Notes: generated by a model not told the origin, from the letters alone. DNA of 64,000 nucleotides from DASRIA01 sp963816975 (GCA_963816975.1 CAWFMD010000006.1:806001-870000), one strand, 5' to 3'. Positions 8,721-17,751 are shown, counted from the stretch's first letter. Made by a program: numbers and translations.

Positions 8721-9951
8721 CACCCTGGTCGAGGTGATCATGCCGCAGATGGGTGTGTCGGTGGCCGAGGGCACGATCGTCGCCTGGCGTAAGCAGCCCG
8801 GCGATTGGGTCGAGGCGGACGAGACGGTCTGCGACATCACCACCGACAAGATCGACACGGAGATCCCCGCGCCCGCGAGCGGGCGGGTGGTCGCGATCCT
8901 CGTGGACGTGAACGAGACGGTCACGGTCGGAACTCCGCTGGCGAGGATCGACCGCGGCGCCCAGCCGGGCCAGGCACACCGGGCGGAGGCCGATCGGCGC
9001 CCGCCGGCCGATCGGGTCTCGAACGGAAGGACCCCTCCCGGTCCCGACCGCTCACACGTCATCTCGCCCGTGGTGCGACGTGTCGCGGCCGAGCACGACA
9101 TCGACCTCAGCCGGGTCACGGGCACGGGCGTCGGCGGCCGCATCCGCAAGCAGGACGTGCTCGCGTTGGTGGAGCGAGCGGCGCACGAGCGGCCGCTCCA
9201 CACCGAATCTCCCTACCGGCCCGAGCCCGTGCAGGGCCGAGGGCAGACGCCCGACGGCGCGCGCCGCGAGCCGCTTTCGCCCATGCGCCGCCAGATCGCG
9301 GAGCACATGGTGCGCAGCCGCCGCGCCGCGGCGCACGTGACCACCTTCGCCGAGGTGGACATGAGCCGCGTGGTCGCTCGCCGGTCCGCGCTCAAGGAGG
9401 GGTTCGCGGGACGGGGCGCGCCGCTCACCTACCTGGCGTTCGTGGCCCGCGCGACCGTGTCCGCGCTGCAGGAGCAGCCCGTGCTGAACGCGTCCATCGA
9501 AGGCGACGACCTGCTCCATCACGACGACGTCAACCTGGGGATCGCGGTGGCCTTGGACGACGGGCTGATCGTTCCGGTCATCCCGCGGGCCCAGCGGCTC
9601 AGCCTGGAGGGCCTCGCGGCCGCGATCGACGACCTGTCCACCCGTGCGCGATCGAAGCAGCTGCGGTCCGAGGACGTGCAGGGCGGGACGTTCACGATCA
9701 CGAACCCGGGCCGGTTCGGGACCGTCTTGGCGACCCCGATCATCAACCAGCCCCAGGTTGCGATCCTCGACCTCGAGGCGGTCGTGAAGCGGGCGGTGGT
9801 GGTGGAAGGCGCGGACGGCGACTCGATCGCGATCCGGCCGATGGTCAACCTGTGCCTGTCGTTCGACCACCGCGCCCTGGACGGTGCGGAAGCCGCCCGG
9901 TTCCTGGGTGCCGTGAAGGCGCGCCTGGAACAATGGGCTGACGATGTCTGA
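8701..9951 (+). CDS. Second dihydrolipoamide acyltransferase (E2)
   Basis: 416 aa from GTG 8701, with AAGGAGG at 8688-8694 inside the E1beta gene. A single lipoyl domain carries its target lysine in TTDKIDTEIPAP (Lys50). A subunit-binding domain follows at about 118-155 (ISPVVRRVAAEHDIDL), then the acyltransferase core, which contains the canonical DHRALDG at 389-395. This contrasts with the Tyr variant in the first E2. It transfers the acyl group from E1 to CoA and depends on LipB/LipA, encoded directly downstream with an 8-nt overlap. The E3 that reoxidises its lipoyl group must be encoded outside this window. Confidence 0.93.
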   Translation: MSSSHTDTLVEVIMPQMGVSVAEGTIVAWRKQPGDWVEADETVCDITTDKIDTEIPAPASGRVVAILVDVNETVTVGTPLARIDRGAQPGQAHRAEADRRPPADRVSNGRTPPGPDRSHVISPVVRRVAAEHDIDLSRVTGTGVGGRIRKQDVLALVERAAHERPLHTESPYRPEPVQGRGQTPDGARREPLSPMRRQIAEHMVRSRRAAAHVTTFAEVDMSRVVARRSALKEGFAGRGAPLTYLAFVARATVSALQEQPVLNASIEGDDLLHHDDVNLGIAVALDDGLIVPVIPRAQRLSLEGLAAAIDDLSTRARSKQLRSEDVQGGTFTITNPGRFGTVLATPIINQPQVAILDLEAVVKRAVVVEGADGDSIAIRPMVNLCLSFDHRALDGAEAARFLGAVKARLEQWADDV

Positions 9952-10648
9952 GGACGGCCACCTCCAGCCCGAGATCTGGTGCGTACGCCGCGGCCTGGTG
10001 CCCTACGGTGCAGCGTTGCGGGAGCAGAAGGCGCTCGAGAGCCACCGGCAGGCCGGCCGCGTACCCGACGTGCTGCTATTGCTGGAGCACCCTCCGGTCT
10101 ACACGCGCGGACGGCGCTCCGAGGCGGCTGAGCTACCGATGGGCGAGCAGTGGTACCGCGCCCAGGGCATCGACGTGGTCCAGACCGATCGGGGCGGACG
10201 CATCACCTATCACGGGCCGGGGCAGGTCGTGGGCTACCCGATCATGAGCCTGAAGCCCTACCGCGACGACGTCGCGCAGTACATCCGCCGCATGGAGTCG
10301 GCGATCGTCGCGACGCTCGCCGATGTCGGGATCGCGGCCGGCCCGATCGAAGGATTGACCGGCGTGTGGACGCACGAGCCGCGCAAGATCGCGTCGATCG
10401 GGGTGCACGTCAGCCGCGGGGTCACCACTCACGGCTTCGCGATCAACGTCAACAACGACCTGCAGCCGTTCGAGTGGATCGTGCCGTGCGGCATCGAGAA
10501 CTGCCGCATGACGTCCGTGTCCCGGGAGCTGGGCGCGGCGTTCGACGTGGGGCGCTTCATGGACATCGTGCAACGCGAGGTCGGAGTCGCGTATGGCCGC
10601 CTGCCCACTCGGATCGACGAGCTGATCGTCGCCGCGGAGGCGGCGTGA
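9944..10648 (+). CDS. lipB: Octanoyl-[acyl-carrier-protein]:protein octanoyltransferase LipB
   Basis: 234 aa. LipB moves the octanoyl chain from acyl carrier protein to the lipoyl-domain lysine of E2 proteins. The family signature RGGRITYHGPGQVVGYP is intact. The catalytic cysteine is in PCGIENC (Cys182) and the catalytic lysine in RKIASIG (Lys148). VNNDLQPFEWIVPCGI is the conserved stretch before the active site. The ATG lies inside the 3' end of the E2 gene, and the stop overlaps the lipA GTG by 4 nt. Substrate protein and cofactor enzymes are therefore made from one transcript. Confidence 0.96.
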   Translation: MSEDGHLQPEIWCVRRGLVPYGAALREQKALESHRQAGRVPDVLLLLEHPPVYTRGRRSEAAELPMGEQWYRAQGIDVVQTDRGGRITYHGPGQVVGYPIMSLKPYRDDVAQYIRRMESAIVATLADVGIAAGPIEGLTGVWTHEPRKIASIGVHVSRGVTTHGFAINVNNDLQPFEWIVPCGIENCRMTSVSRELGAAFDVGRFMDIVQREVGVAYGRLPTRIDELIVAAEAA

Positions 10649-11592
10649 CCGAGCGCGTGCACGTCACCCGCTCGCGCGCGAAGCCCGGCGGAGCCGCGCA
10701 GCCGGACTCGGACGTCCTCCCGTTCCGTTCCCGCAAGCCGTCCTGGCTGAAGGTCAAGGCGCCGGGCGGCTCCAGCTATCGCCGCATCGAGCGACTGATG
10801 CGCGCGAAGTCATTGCACACGGTGTGTGAGGAGGCGAACTGCCCCAACATCGGCGAATGCTGGGAGCGCGGCACGGCGACCTTCATGATCCTCGGCGACG
10901 TTTGCACCCGGCGCTGCGGTTTTTGCAACGTGAAGTCGGGGGTGCCGGATCTGGTCGACCGCGCCGAGCCGCTGCGCGTGGCCCATGCGGTCAAGCAGAT
11001 GGAGCTCCGCCACTGCGTCGTGACGTCGGTCGATCGCGACGACCTGCCCGACGGCGGGGCCGGCATGTTCGCGGAGACGATCCGCGCGATCCGCAGGCGC
11101 GCGCCCGGCTGCGCCGTCGAGGTGCTGACGCCCGACTTTCGCGGTCAGGAGATGCCGCTGGCCCGTGTGATCGACGCGCGGCCCGACGTGTTCAACCACA
11201 ACGTCGAGACGGTGCCGCGGTTGTACCCGAAAGCGCGGCGTGGTTCCGACTTCAACCGCTCCTGCCGGGTGCTGCTGAACGCGAAGCGGATGGACCCGGA
11301 GGTCGTCACGAAGTCGGGCCTGATGGTCGGTCTCGGAGAGACCGTGGACGAGCTGCTCGAGGCTTGCGCGCTGCTGCGCGAGCACGCGGTACAGGTGCTC
11401 ACGGTCGGGCAATACCTGCGCCCCTCGGAGGACCACCTCCCGCTGGTGCGCTACTGGACCCCGGCGGAGTTCGCCGAGCTGGAGCGCGAGGCGTACGCGC
11501 TGGGCTTCGAGTCCGTCGCTGCGGGCCCGCTGGTGCGCAGCTCGTATCACGCGGACGAGCAGGTGCCGGTCCGCCGCGCGTCGGCACGGTAG
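10645..11592 (+). CDS. lipA: Lipoyl synthase LipA (radical SAM)
   Basis: 315 aa from GTG 10645, which overlaps the lipB stop (GTGA). LipA inserts two sulfurs into octanoylated lipoyl domains. The auxiliary Fe-S cluster cysteines are Cys61, Cys66 and Cys72 in CEEANCPNIGEC, and the radical-SAM cluster motif CTRRCGFC spans 87-94. The C-terminal RSSYHADEQ holds the serine that ligates the auxiliary cluster. GLGETVDELLEA and VLTVGQYLRPS are family hallmarks. The frame is open far upstream, but that part is only the shadow of lipB. It is the last gene of the second dehydrogenase operon. Confidence 0.97.
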   Translation: MTERVHVTRSRAKPGGAAQPDSDVLPFRSRKPSWLKVKAPGGSSYRRIERLMRAKSLHTVCEEANCPNIGECWERGTATFMILGDVCTRRCGFCNVKSGVPDLVDRAEPLRVAHAVKQMELRHCVVTSVDRDDLPDGGAGMFAETIRAIRRRAPGCAVEVLTPDFRGQEMPLARVIDARPDVFNHNVETVPRLYPKARRGSDFNRSCRVLLNAKRMDPEVVTKSGLMVGLGETVDELLEACALLREHAVQVLTVGQYLRPSEDHLPLVRYWTPAEFAELEREAYALGFESVAAGPLVRSSYHADEQVPVRRASAR

Positions 11593-11708
11593 TCCCCCGG
11601 GTGCGCGAGGGCTCGGCTTGACAGGCCGCTTGCCCGGCACCGGAGAAGTGTCCGGATGGCTCAGCGCCGGCTCCTTTCTGCCGATAGGAACCAGGGCCCC
11701 GAGTCGTG

Positions 11709-12887
11709 ATGACCACCGGAACACAGCAGGAGCGTTGGCTGGGTGTCGGCCACTCGAACGACGCCCATGCGCGCACGGCAGGGGCGCGCGCGGCGGAGCG
11801 TGCCGTGGTGGGCTCGGACGCGGCTTTGCTGATCGTCTTCGCCTCGGTGCGATACGACCTCACGGCGCTGCTCGAGGGAATCCACGCGCAGACGGGCGAG
11901 GTGCCGCTGGTCGGGTGCTCCACGGCCGGTGAGATCGCGGCCGGCGGGCCCGGTGACGCCGGGGTCGTCGTGACGGCGCTCGGCGGCCCGGGTTTCTCGA
12001 TCGAGACGACGGTTGCCCGTGGCGCGCAGCACCGACTGCGCGCGGCCGGAGCGGAGGCCGCTGCATGTGCGGCGACGGTGACGGCGCGTCCGCACCGGGT
12101 CCTGATGCTGCTCACGGATGGGTTGGCCGGCGACCAGTCCGAGATCGTACGTGGCGCATATGGAGTGGTCGGCGCGGGAATTCCGCTGGTCGGCGGTTGT
12201 GCCGGCGACGACATGCGCATGGAGGCGACGCACCAACTCCATGGCCACGAGGTTCTGACCGACTCGGTGATCGGCGCGGCGATCGGGTCCGACGGTCCGC
12301 TGGGCATAGGCGTGAAGCACGGCTGGAGCCCGGTCGGCGAGCCGATGCTCGTCACGGCCAGCTCGGACAACCGCGTGCACTCGATCGACGGGCGCCCCGC
12401 GCTCGACGTCTACCTGGAGCGCCTCGACGCTCCGCCCGCGGTACGCACGGACGCTGCGTCCTTCACCCACTTCGCCCAGACGCATCCGCTGGGACTTGTC
12501 GGGCGTGGCGGCGAGGCGCAGGTGCGCTTCGTCAGCGACGCCGGTTTCGAGGACCGCTCGCTGGGGTGCATCGCGGAAGTGCCCCAAGGGGGTCTGGCCT
12601 GGCTGATGGATGGCGACGACGCATCGGTGCTGGCGGCCACGGACGCGGCGTGCGAAGACGCGCTCGCACCGCTTGGTGACCAAGCCCCGCTGGGCCTGAT
12701 CGCCTTTGACTGCATCGCTCGCCGCGGAGTGCTCGGCGAGCGGGGCGTTCGTTCCGAGGTCGAGCGAGTCGCGGACAACGGGCGGGGCGCGCCGGTCGCC
12801 GGCTTCTACACGTACGGGGAGATCGCCCGTACCAGCGGGATCACGGGCTTCCACAACCAGACGCTCGTAGTGCTGGCGCTGGGCTGA
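11709..12887 (+). CDS. FIST N/C-domain sensory protein
   Basis: 392 aa from ATG 11709; GTG 11706 is one codon earlier. The sequence has the FIST N domain at about residues 25-205 (VGCSTAGEI, LMLLTDGLAG, GIPLVGGCAGDD) and the FIST C domain after it (LGCIAEVPQGG, LIAFDCIARRGVLG, PVAGFYTYGEIA). FIST proteins are predicted soluble sensors of small ligands, often linked to signal-transduction output domains. Here the next gene starts 6 nt after the stop and encodes a PAS-GAF-GGDEF-EAL protein. That makes the pair a likely two-gene input/output unit for c-di-GMP signalling. The ligand is unknown. Confidence 0.88.
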   Translation: MTTGTQQERWLGVGHSNDAHARTAGARAAERAVVGSDAALLIVFASVRYDLTALLEGIHAQTGEVPLVGCSTAGEIAAGGPGDAGVVVTALGGPGFSIETTVARGAQHRLRAAGAEAAACAATVTARPHRVLMLLTDGLAGDQSEIVRGAYGVVGAGIPLVGGCAGDDMRMEATHQLHGHEVLTDSVIGAAIGSDGPLGIGVKHGWSPVGEPMLVTASSDNRVHSIDGRPALDVYLERLDAPPAVRTDAASFTHFAQTHPLGLVGRGGEAQVRFVSDAGFEDRSLGCIAEVPQGGLAWLMDGDDASVLAATDAACEDALAPLGDQAPLGLIAFDCIARRGVLGERGVRSEVERVADNGRGAPVAGFYTYGEIARTSGITGFHNQTLVVLALG

Positions 12888-12893
12888 CGCATC

Positions 12894-15611
12894 TTGCGCT
12901 CGCGGACGAACTGGTCGACGCAGCAGCTCGCCGAGTTCCTCGCGCTCGTCTCCTCCTGCACCGACGTCGGTGAAGCTACCCAGAAGGCGATCGAGCGCGC
13001 GGCCGAGGCGTTGGAGGCCGAGGTCGCCGCCCTGATCCGGGCAGAGGCGGTCGAGGCTTCGATCGGGTTTCCCGCGGGGCAGGTGCCGTGCCGCGAGATC
13101 GCGGCGGTCGGCGATCAGGAGCGGGGTTGGATCGAGGTGCCGCGTCTGGGCCGGTTGGGCGCCGTGTCGGTCGTGCTGGAGGACGACGTGCCGACGCGAC
13201 TCGTGGTGGCGCGCCGTGAGGCGGGCGGCTTCGACTCGGAGGAACTCGGCCTCCTGCGGGCGATGGGGCGCGTGCTCGTCCTGACCCTACGCATGCTTCG
13301 CGGGCTCGCGGCGGAGCGCACATTGCGCGAGCGTGCCGAGCGCGAGCGCGCCGAGCGCGAGCAGGCGGAGGCCGCGTATCGCCATCTCGTCGAGCGCCTG
13401 CCCGCGATCGTCTACCGCGCCGAGGTCGGCGAGTCCGGCAGGTGGACCTATGTGAGCCCGCAGATCGAGTCGATCCTGGGGTTCACCGCCGCGGAATGGT
13501 GTGCCGACCCGACGCTGTGGCACGAGCGGCTTCATCCCGACGACCGCGATCGCACGGTCGCCGACGAGCATGCCGCCGCCGCCGGCAAGAAGGTCGGCGT
13601 CAGCGACTACCGGCTGCTGGCGCGCGACGGCCGGGTCGTCTGGTTCGCAGACGACGCGGTGCTCGAGCACGCGGAGGACGGCGGCATGCAGTGGCACGGA
13701 GTCCTGTACGACATCAGCGGTCGCAAGCGGGCCGAGGCCGAGCTGGAGCTGCGCGCCGCCCAGCAGGCAGCCGTGGCACGCCTGGGGCAGAGGGCGCTCG
13801 AAGGTCACGACCTGGCGGCGCTGATGCAAGAGGCGGTCGCAACCGCCGCGGCGATCCTCCGGGTCGAGTGCGCGCACGTGCTCGAGCTGTGCCCTGAGCC
13901 GGAGGGCTTCGTCGGGCGGGCCGCGGTCGGATGGCCGGAGCAGCCGGTCGCCGACCAGGATTTCGCGGACGGCAGCGTCTCGCTGGCCGGCTTCACGATC
14001 GAGCGGGGCGCACGTACCGTGGTGGGGGACTGGTCCGAGGAGCAGCGCTTCGCACAGCTCCCCGCCCTCGCCGGACTGGATCTGCGGAGTGGGATCGCGG
14101 TGATCGTCGACGGGCCCGAGCGACCCTTCGGGGTGCTGGAGCTGCACTCACGCAGGCTGCACGCCATGCGCGACGAAGACGCGCACTTCGTACAGGCGCT
14201 CGCCAACGTGCTGGCCGAGGCGATCGACCGGCGCGCGGCAGATGACGAGATGCGCCGGCGCGCGCTGCACGACCCGCTCACCCTGCTCCCGAACCGGACG
14301 CTCTTCGGCGACCGCCTCGCGCACGCGTTGCTCAAGTCGCGCCGGGACGGCGCGCTCACCGGCGTCCTGTTCTGCGACATCGATCACTTCAAGCTGATCA
14401 ACGACAGCCTCGGGCACGCGGCCGGGGATGAGCTGTTGACCGGTATCGCGCCGCGTCTCAAGGAGGCGCTGCGGCCGGGAGACACGGTGGCACGCTTCGG
14501 CGGGGACGAGTTCGCCATTCTGATCGAGGATCTGACCAGCGAACGCGAGGCGGTCGAGGTGGCCGAGCGCATCGGGGCGTTGTTCACGCGGCCGTTCGTG
14601 CTGAGCGGAATCGAGCACTTCGTCACCGTGAGCGTCGGCATCGCCCTCGCGCATGAGGCAGGCGAGCGGCCCGAGACCCTGATCCGCGACGCCGACGCGG
14701 CGATGTACCGGGCCAAGGAGAGCGGACGCGGACGCTACGAGCTCTTCGACCAGGTGATGCGGGCGCGGGCCGTGGAACGGCTGCGGCTGGAGAACGAGCT
14801 GCGGCGTGCGATCGGGCGCCACGAGCTGCGGATGCGCTATCAGCCGATCGTCTCGCTCGAGTCCGGCGCGGTGATCGCGCTGGAGGGACTGGTGCGCTGG
14901 CAGCATCCCCGCCTCGGCCTGATCGCTCCCGCCGAGTTCATTCCCACCGCCGAGGAGAGCGGCGCGATCGAGTCGCTGGGGCGCTGGGTGCTCGAACGAG
15001 CGTGCCGCCAGGCCGCCGAATGGCATGCGGCGAACCCGGACGCGCTCCCGGTCGGGATGGCGGTCAACCTGTCCGCCCGGCAGGTGTCCCAGGCCGACCT
15101 GCCGGAGATGGTCGCCGAGACGCTGACCGCCACCGGCATCGACCCGTCTTCGCTGAGCCTGGAGATCACCGAGAGCGCGCTGGTGGAGGAGTCCGCCGCG
15201 GCCATCCACAACCTCGCCGCGCTGCGGGAGATGGGAGTGCGCCTGATGATCGACGACTTCGGCACCGGCTACTCGTCGCTGTCATATCTGAGGCGGTTTC
15301 CGGTCGACGCGATCAAGATCGACCGCTCCTTCGTCGACGGGCTGGGCGTGGAGCGCGACAGTGCGGCGATCGTCGACGCGCTCGTGGCGATCGCACGCGC
15401 CCTGTCGCTGGACGTGATCGCCGAGGGGGTCGAGACCGGCATGCAGATCACCGAACTGAAGCGGCTCGGCTGCCGGCGGGCGCAGGGCTTCTTCTTCGCG
15501 ACCCCGCTGCCCGCGGAGCGGGTTCTCGGTCTCCTGCGCACGGGCTACACGGGAGCGTGGCAGACGGCGGCGCCGTTGTCGGCGTCGGGGTCGCACACCA
15601 ACGCCCCGTAG
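12894..15611 (+). CDS. PAS/GAF sensor with GGDEF and EAL domains
   Basis: 905 aa from TTG 12894. In order: a GAF-like N-terminal region (10-140), a short Arg/Glu-rich coiled coil (about 143-165), a PAS domain (about 165-285, with HERLHPDDRDR and VLYDISGRKRAE), a GAF domain (about 300-440), GGDEF (ARFGGDEFAILIED near 535) and EAL (about 640-885). The GGDEF motif is intact and the inhibitory RxxD site is present as RPGD. In the EAL domain the signature reads EGL (LEGLVRWQHP near 663), while NLSARQ, DDFGTGYSSL, KIDRSFV and AEGVET are kept, so phosphodiesterase activity is plausible. No membrane segments are seen. It follows the FIST gene directly. Confidence 0.93.
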   Translation: MRSRTNWSTQQLAEFLALVSSCTDVGEATQKAIERAAEALEAEVAALIRAEAVEASIGFPAGQVPCREIAAVGDQERGWIEVPRLGRLGAVSVVLEDDVPTRLVVARREAGGFDSEELGLLRAMGRVLVLTLRMLRGLAAERTLRERAERERAEREQAEAAYRHLVERLPAIVYRAEVGESGRWTYVSPQIESILGFTAAEWCADPTLWHERLHPDDRDRTVADEHAAAAGKKVGVSDYRLLARDGRVVWFADDAVLEHAEDGGMQWHGVLYDISGRKRAEAELELRAAQQAAVARLGQRALEGHDLAALMQEAVATAAAILRVECAHVLELCPEPEGFVGRAAVGWPEQPVADQDFADGSVSLAGFTIERGARTVVGDWSEEQRFAQLPALAGLDLRSGIAVIVDGPERPFGVLELHSRRLHAMRDEDAHFVQALANVLAEAIDRRAADDEMRRRALHDPLTLLPNRTLFGDRLAHALLKSRRDGALTGVLFCDIDHFKLINDSLGHAAGDELLTGIAPRLKEALRPGDTVARFGGDEFAILIEDLTSEREAVEVAERIGALFTRPFVLSGIEHFVTVSVGIALAHEAGERPETLIRDADAAMYRAKESGRGRYELFDQVMRARAVERLRLENELRRAIGRHELRMRYQPIVSLESGAVIALEGLVRWQHPRLGLIAPAEFIPTAEESGAIESLGRWVLERACRQAAEWHAANPDALPVGMAVNLSARQVSQADLPEMVAETLTATGIDPSSLSLEITESALVEESAAAIHNLAALREMGVRLMIDDFGTGYSSLSYLRRFPVDAIKIDRSFVDGLGVERDSAAIVDALVAIARALSLDVIAEGVETGMQITELKRLGCRRAQGFFFATPLPAERVLGLLRTGYTGAWQTAAPLSASGSHTNAP

Positions 15612-15676
15612 CAGGCCGAAGGGGCGCCGGTGGCGCCGGCGCGGATCCCGGGGCCCGCCGTTAGTCTTGCGGCCCC

Positions 15677-16495
15677 TTGATCCCCCTGCGCGACAACATC
15701 CCCAACGACCACTTTCCGGTCATCACCGTCGTGTTGATCGCGATCAACCTGATCGTGTTCCTGCTTTTCCAAGGCCCTTCGTTCTCGCTCTCGGGAGCCG
15801 ACAGCGTCGACACGAAGACCGTGGTCGAGTACGGAGCGATTCCGTACCGGGTCACCCACCCCGGCAAGCAGTGCGCCCTGGCGACGGCCCCCGATACTCC
15901 GCAGGCCATCGTCGTGTGCCAGGGAACCAGTGCCTACCCGCCGGGCGCCGAGCCGAACATCGACAATCCGCCGGCCCTCCTCACGATCTTCACTTCGATG
16001 TTCATGCACGGCGGCTGGCTGCACATCATCTTCAACATGCTGTTCCTATGGATCTTCGGGAACAACGTCGAGGACGCGATGGGCCGGTCGCGCTACGTCC
16101 TCTTCTACCTGCTGGGCGGGGCCGCCGCCGCCGGAACCCAGGTCGCCGTGTCGCCGGACTCGACAACTCCGCTGGTGGGGGCCAGCGGCGCCATCGCCGC
16201 GGTGCTGGGCGGATATGCCCTGCTGTACCCACACGCGCGCGTTCTGACGTTGTTCTTCGCATTTTTCATCTTCATCCTCGAGATCCCGGCGATGGTGCTG
16301 CTGGGCCTCTGGATCCTGCTCCAGTTCCTGCCCGCTGTGGGCCAGCTCGCGACCCCGGAGGTCGGCGACGGCGGGGGCGTCGCCTACTTCGCGCACATCG
16401 GCGGATTCCTGTTCGGGTTGGCAGCCGTCCGGCTGTTCGCCAAGCGGCGCAGCAGCCACTACACCGGCCGCGGTCCGAAGTACCCGGTCTACTGA
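15677..16495 (+). CDS. Rhomboid-family intramembrane serine protease
   Basis: 272 aa from TTG 15677, which gives MIPLRDNIP, the usual start of this bacterial rhomboid subfamily. About six to seven membrane segments are visible. The catalytic serine is in GASGAIAAVLGGY (near residue 169) and the catalytic histidine in AHIGGFLFG (near 240). The oxyanion-hole Asn is in HIIFNMLFLW, and the L1-loop fold continues with FGNNVEDAMG. A loop of about 70 residues between segments 1 and 2 holds two cysteines. It cleaves membrane proteins within the bilayer; the substrates are unknown. It is followed after 4 nt by a tiny two-segment membrane protein. Confidence 0.92.
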   Translation: MIPLRDNIPNDHFPVITVVLIAINLIVFLLFQGPSFSLSGADSVDTKTVVEYGAIPYRVTHPGKQCALATAPDTPQAIVVCQGTSAYPPGAEPNIDNPPALLTIFTSMFMHGGWLHIIFNMLFLWIFGNNVEDAMGRSRYVLFYLLGGAAAAGTQVAVSPDSTTPLVGASGAIAAVLGGYALLYPHARVLTLFFAFFIFILEIPAMVLLGLWILLQFLPAVGQLATPEVGDGGGVAYFAHIGGFLFGLAAVRLFAKRRSSHYTGRGPKYPVY

Positions 16496-16499
16496 GCGC

Positions 16500-16676
16500 A
16501 TGCAGGTCGTGGTGCAGGTCCTGATGCTCGGGTTCGTCGTGCTGTTCGCCGGCCTGACGATCGAGGTGATATCGACCTCCGGGTTGGACATCCTTTCCGG
16601 GGTCAGCTTGCTGATCCTGGTCCTGCTCGCGATTCCCGTGATCGGAGGCCTCTTCAACCAGCCACCGGATGAGTGA
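16500..16676 (+). CDS. Small two-segment membrane protein
   Basis: 58 aa, start ATG 16500. It translates as two hydrophobic stretches (about residues 3-21 and 31-52) joined by a short polar turn containing IEVISTSG, and ends NQPPDE. No family is recognised. It starts 4 nt after the rhomboid stop and overlaps the carboxypeptidase start by 8 nt, a spacing expected for coupled translation. The size and topology suggest a small membrane partner or regulator of one neighbour, but nothing in the sequence proves this. Confidence 0.6.
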   Translation: MQVVVQVLMLGFVVLFAGLTIEVISTSGLDILSGVSLLILVLLAIPVIGGLFNQPPDE

Positions 16677-17715
16677 CGAGCGACCAAGCGTGCTTGGGGG
16701 CGGAAGCCGCCGGCGACACCGGTCGCCGCGCGTGATCCCGCTGGCGCTGTTGCTCGGCGTGCTCGCATGGGCCGCGCTCGCCGTGCTCGACTCCGGCGGG
16801 GACCAGCGTCCCCCGCGCGGCGAGGTGCAGCGCGGGGCCGAGCCCCGCGACGTAGACCCGCCGCACCTGCTGGACGACGCGCGCACCCCACCGGCCGCCG
16901 CCGTGCCGGCGCGGGCGTCCGGATTCGGCGTCGATCTCGGCAGCGCCGACGACGTGCGGTTGAGGTTCGTGCGCAAGCCGCGCGCCGGGCTGCTGTTCGA
17001 CGTGCGCACCGGCCGGGTCCTGTGGCGGCACAAACCGGAGCGCCGGCTGCCGATCGCGAGCCTCACCAAGATGATGACTGCGCTGGTCGTCGTGGAGCGC
17101 GAGGATCCGCACGAGCGGGTCCGGATCACGAGGCGAGCGACGCGCACGCCGGGGTCCGCGATGGGGGTTTTGCCGAAGGGGAAGAAGGTTCAGCTCGAGG
17201 CGCTCATGAACGGGTTGCTGCTCGTATCGGGGAACGACGCGGCCATCGCGCTCGCCCAGCACAGCGCCGGGACCGTGCCGAGGTTCGTGCGCCTGATGAA
17301 TGACCGGGCTGCCGAACTCGGGCTCGACTGCAGCAGCTTCTCGACTCCGCATGGCCTGCAGGACAGAGGCAACCACTCGTGTGTGGCGGACCTCGCCGCG
17401 CTGGCACGCGCCGACCTGCACCTGCGGCGCATTCGCCGGATCGTGCGCCGCGAGCGCGCGATCCTCAGGTTCCCCATCAAGGGTGGGCGCCTGTTCCTGT
17501 ACAACAACAATCCGCTGATGCGCCAGGGCTACAAGGGCGTCACCGGCCTGAAGACGGGCTACACGGCGCGGGCGGGCCGCTCGATCGTTGCGACCGCGCG
17601 CCGCGGCGACGTCGAGCTGGGCGTTGTGCTGCTGCATGCGTACGACCCCGCGACGCAGGCGCGCAAGCTGCTCGACCGCGGATTCGAGGCGGTCCGGGCG
17701 ACGGGCCGGCCCTAG
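16669..17715 (+). CDS. D-alanyl-D-alanine carboxypeptidase (DacA/PBP5-like)
   Basis: 348 aa with an N-terminal membrane anchor or uncleaved signal (about residues 20-43) after a basic cytoplasmic stretch. The penicillin-binding triad is complete: SLTK near residue 131, SGND about 60 residues later, and KTGYT near 290. Trimming the last D-Ala of peptidoglycan stem peptides outside the membrane is the family role. A Pro/Arg/Ala-rich linker of about 40 residues separates the anchor from the catalytic domain. The usual C-terminal beta domain of PBP5 is missing, as in many actinobacterial homologues. The gene converges on the GGDEF-HD-GYP gene that ends 13 nt away. Confidence 0.92.
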   Translation: MSDERPSVLGGGSRRRHRSPRVIPLALLLGVLAWAALAVLDSGGDQRPPRGEVQRGAEPRDVDPPHLLDDARTPPAAAVPARASGFGVDLGSADDVRLRFVRKPRAGLLFDVRTGRVLWRHKPERRLPIASLTKMMTALVVVEREDPHERVRITRRATRTPGSAMGVLPKGKKVQLEALMNGLLLVSGNDAAIALAQHSAGTVPRFVRLMNDRAAELGLDCSSFSTPHGLQDRGNHSCVADLAALARADLHLRRIRRIVRRERAILRFPIKGGRLFLYNNNPLMRQGYKGVTGLKTGYTARAGRSIVATARRGDVELGVVLLHAYDPATQARKLLDRGFEAVRATGRP

Positions 17716-17725
17716 CGGGCAGGCC

Positions 17726-17751
17726 CCGTCAGTCTGCTTGCAGGCTGACGG
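17726..17751. terminator. Hairpin at a convergent gene junction
   Basis: The arms CCGTCAG-T-CTGC and GCAG-G-CTGACGG form a 26-nt, nearly perfect hairpin with a 2-nt centre. It covers the last codons and stop of the minus-strand GGDEF gene and lies 11 nt after the carboxypeptidase stop. Its symmetry would let it work for both strands. No T-run follows on either side. Confidence 0.4.

Noticed and set aside
11618..11640. TTGACA-like box and a sigma-54-like TGACAG-N5-TTGC before the FIST gene
   Set aside because: No matching -10 element; sigma-54 is generally absent from actinobacteria. Probably chance.
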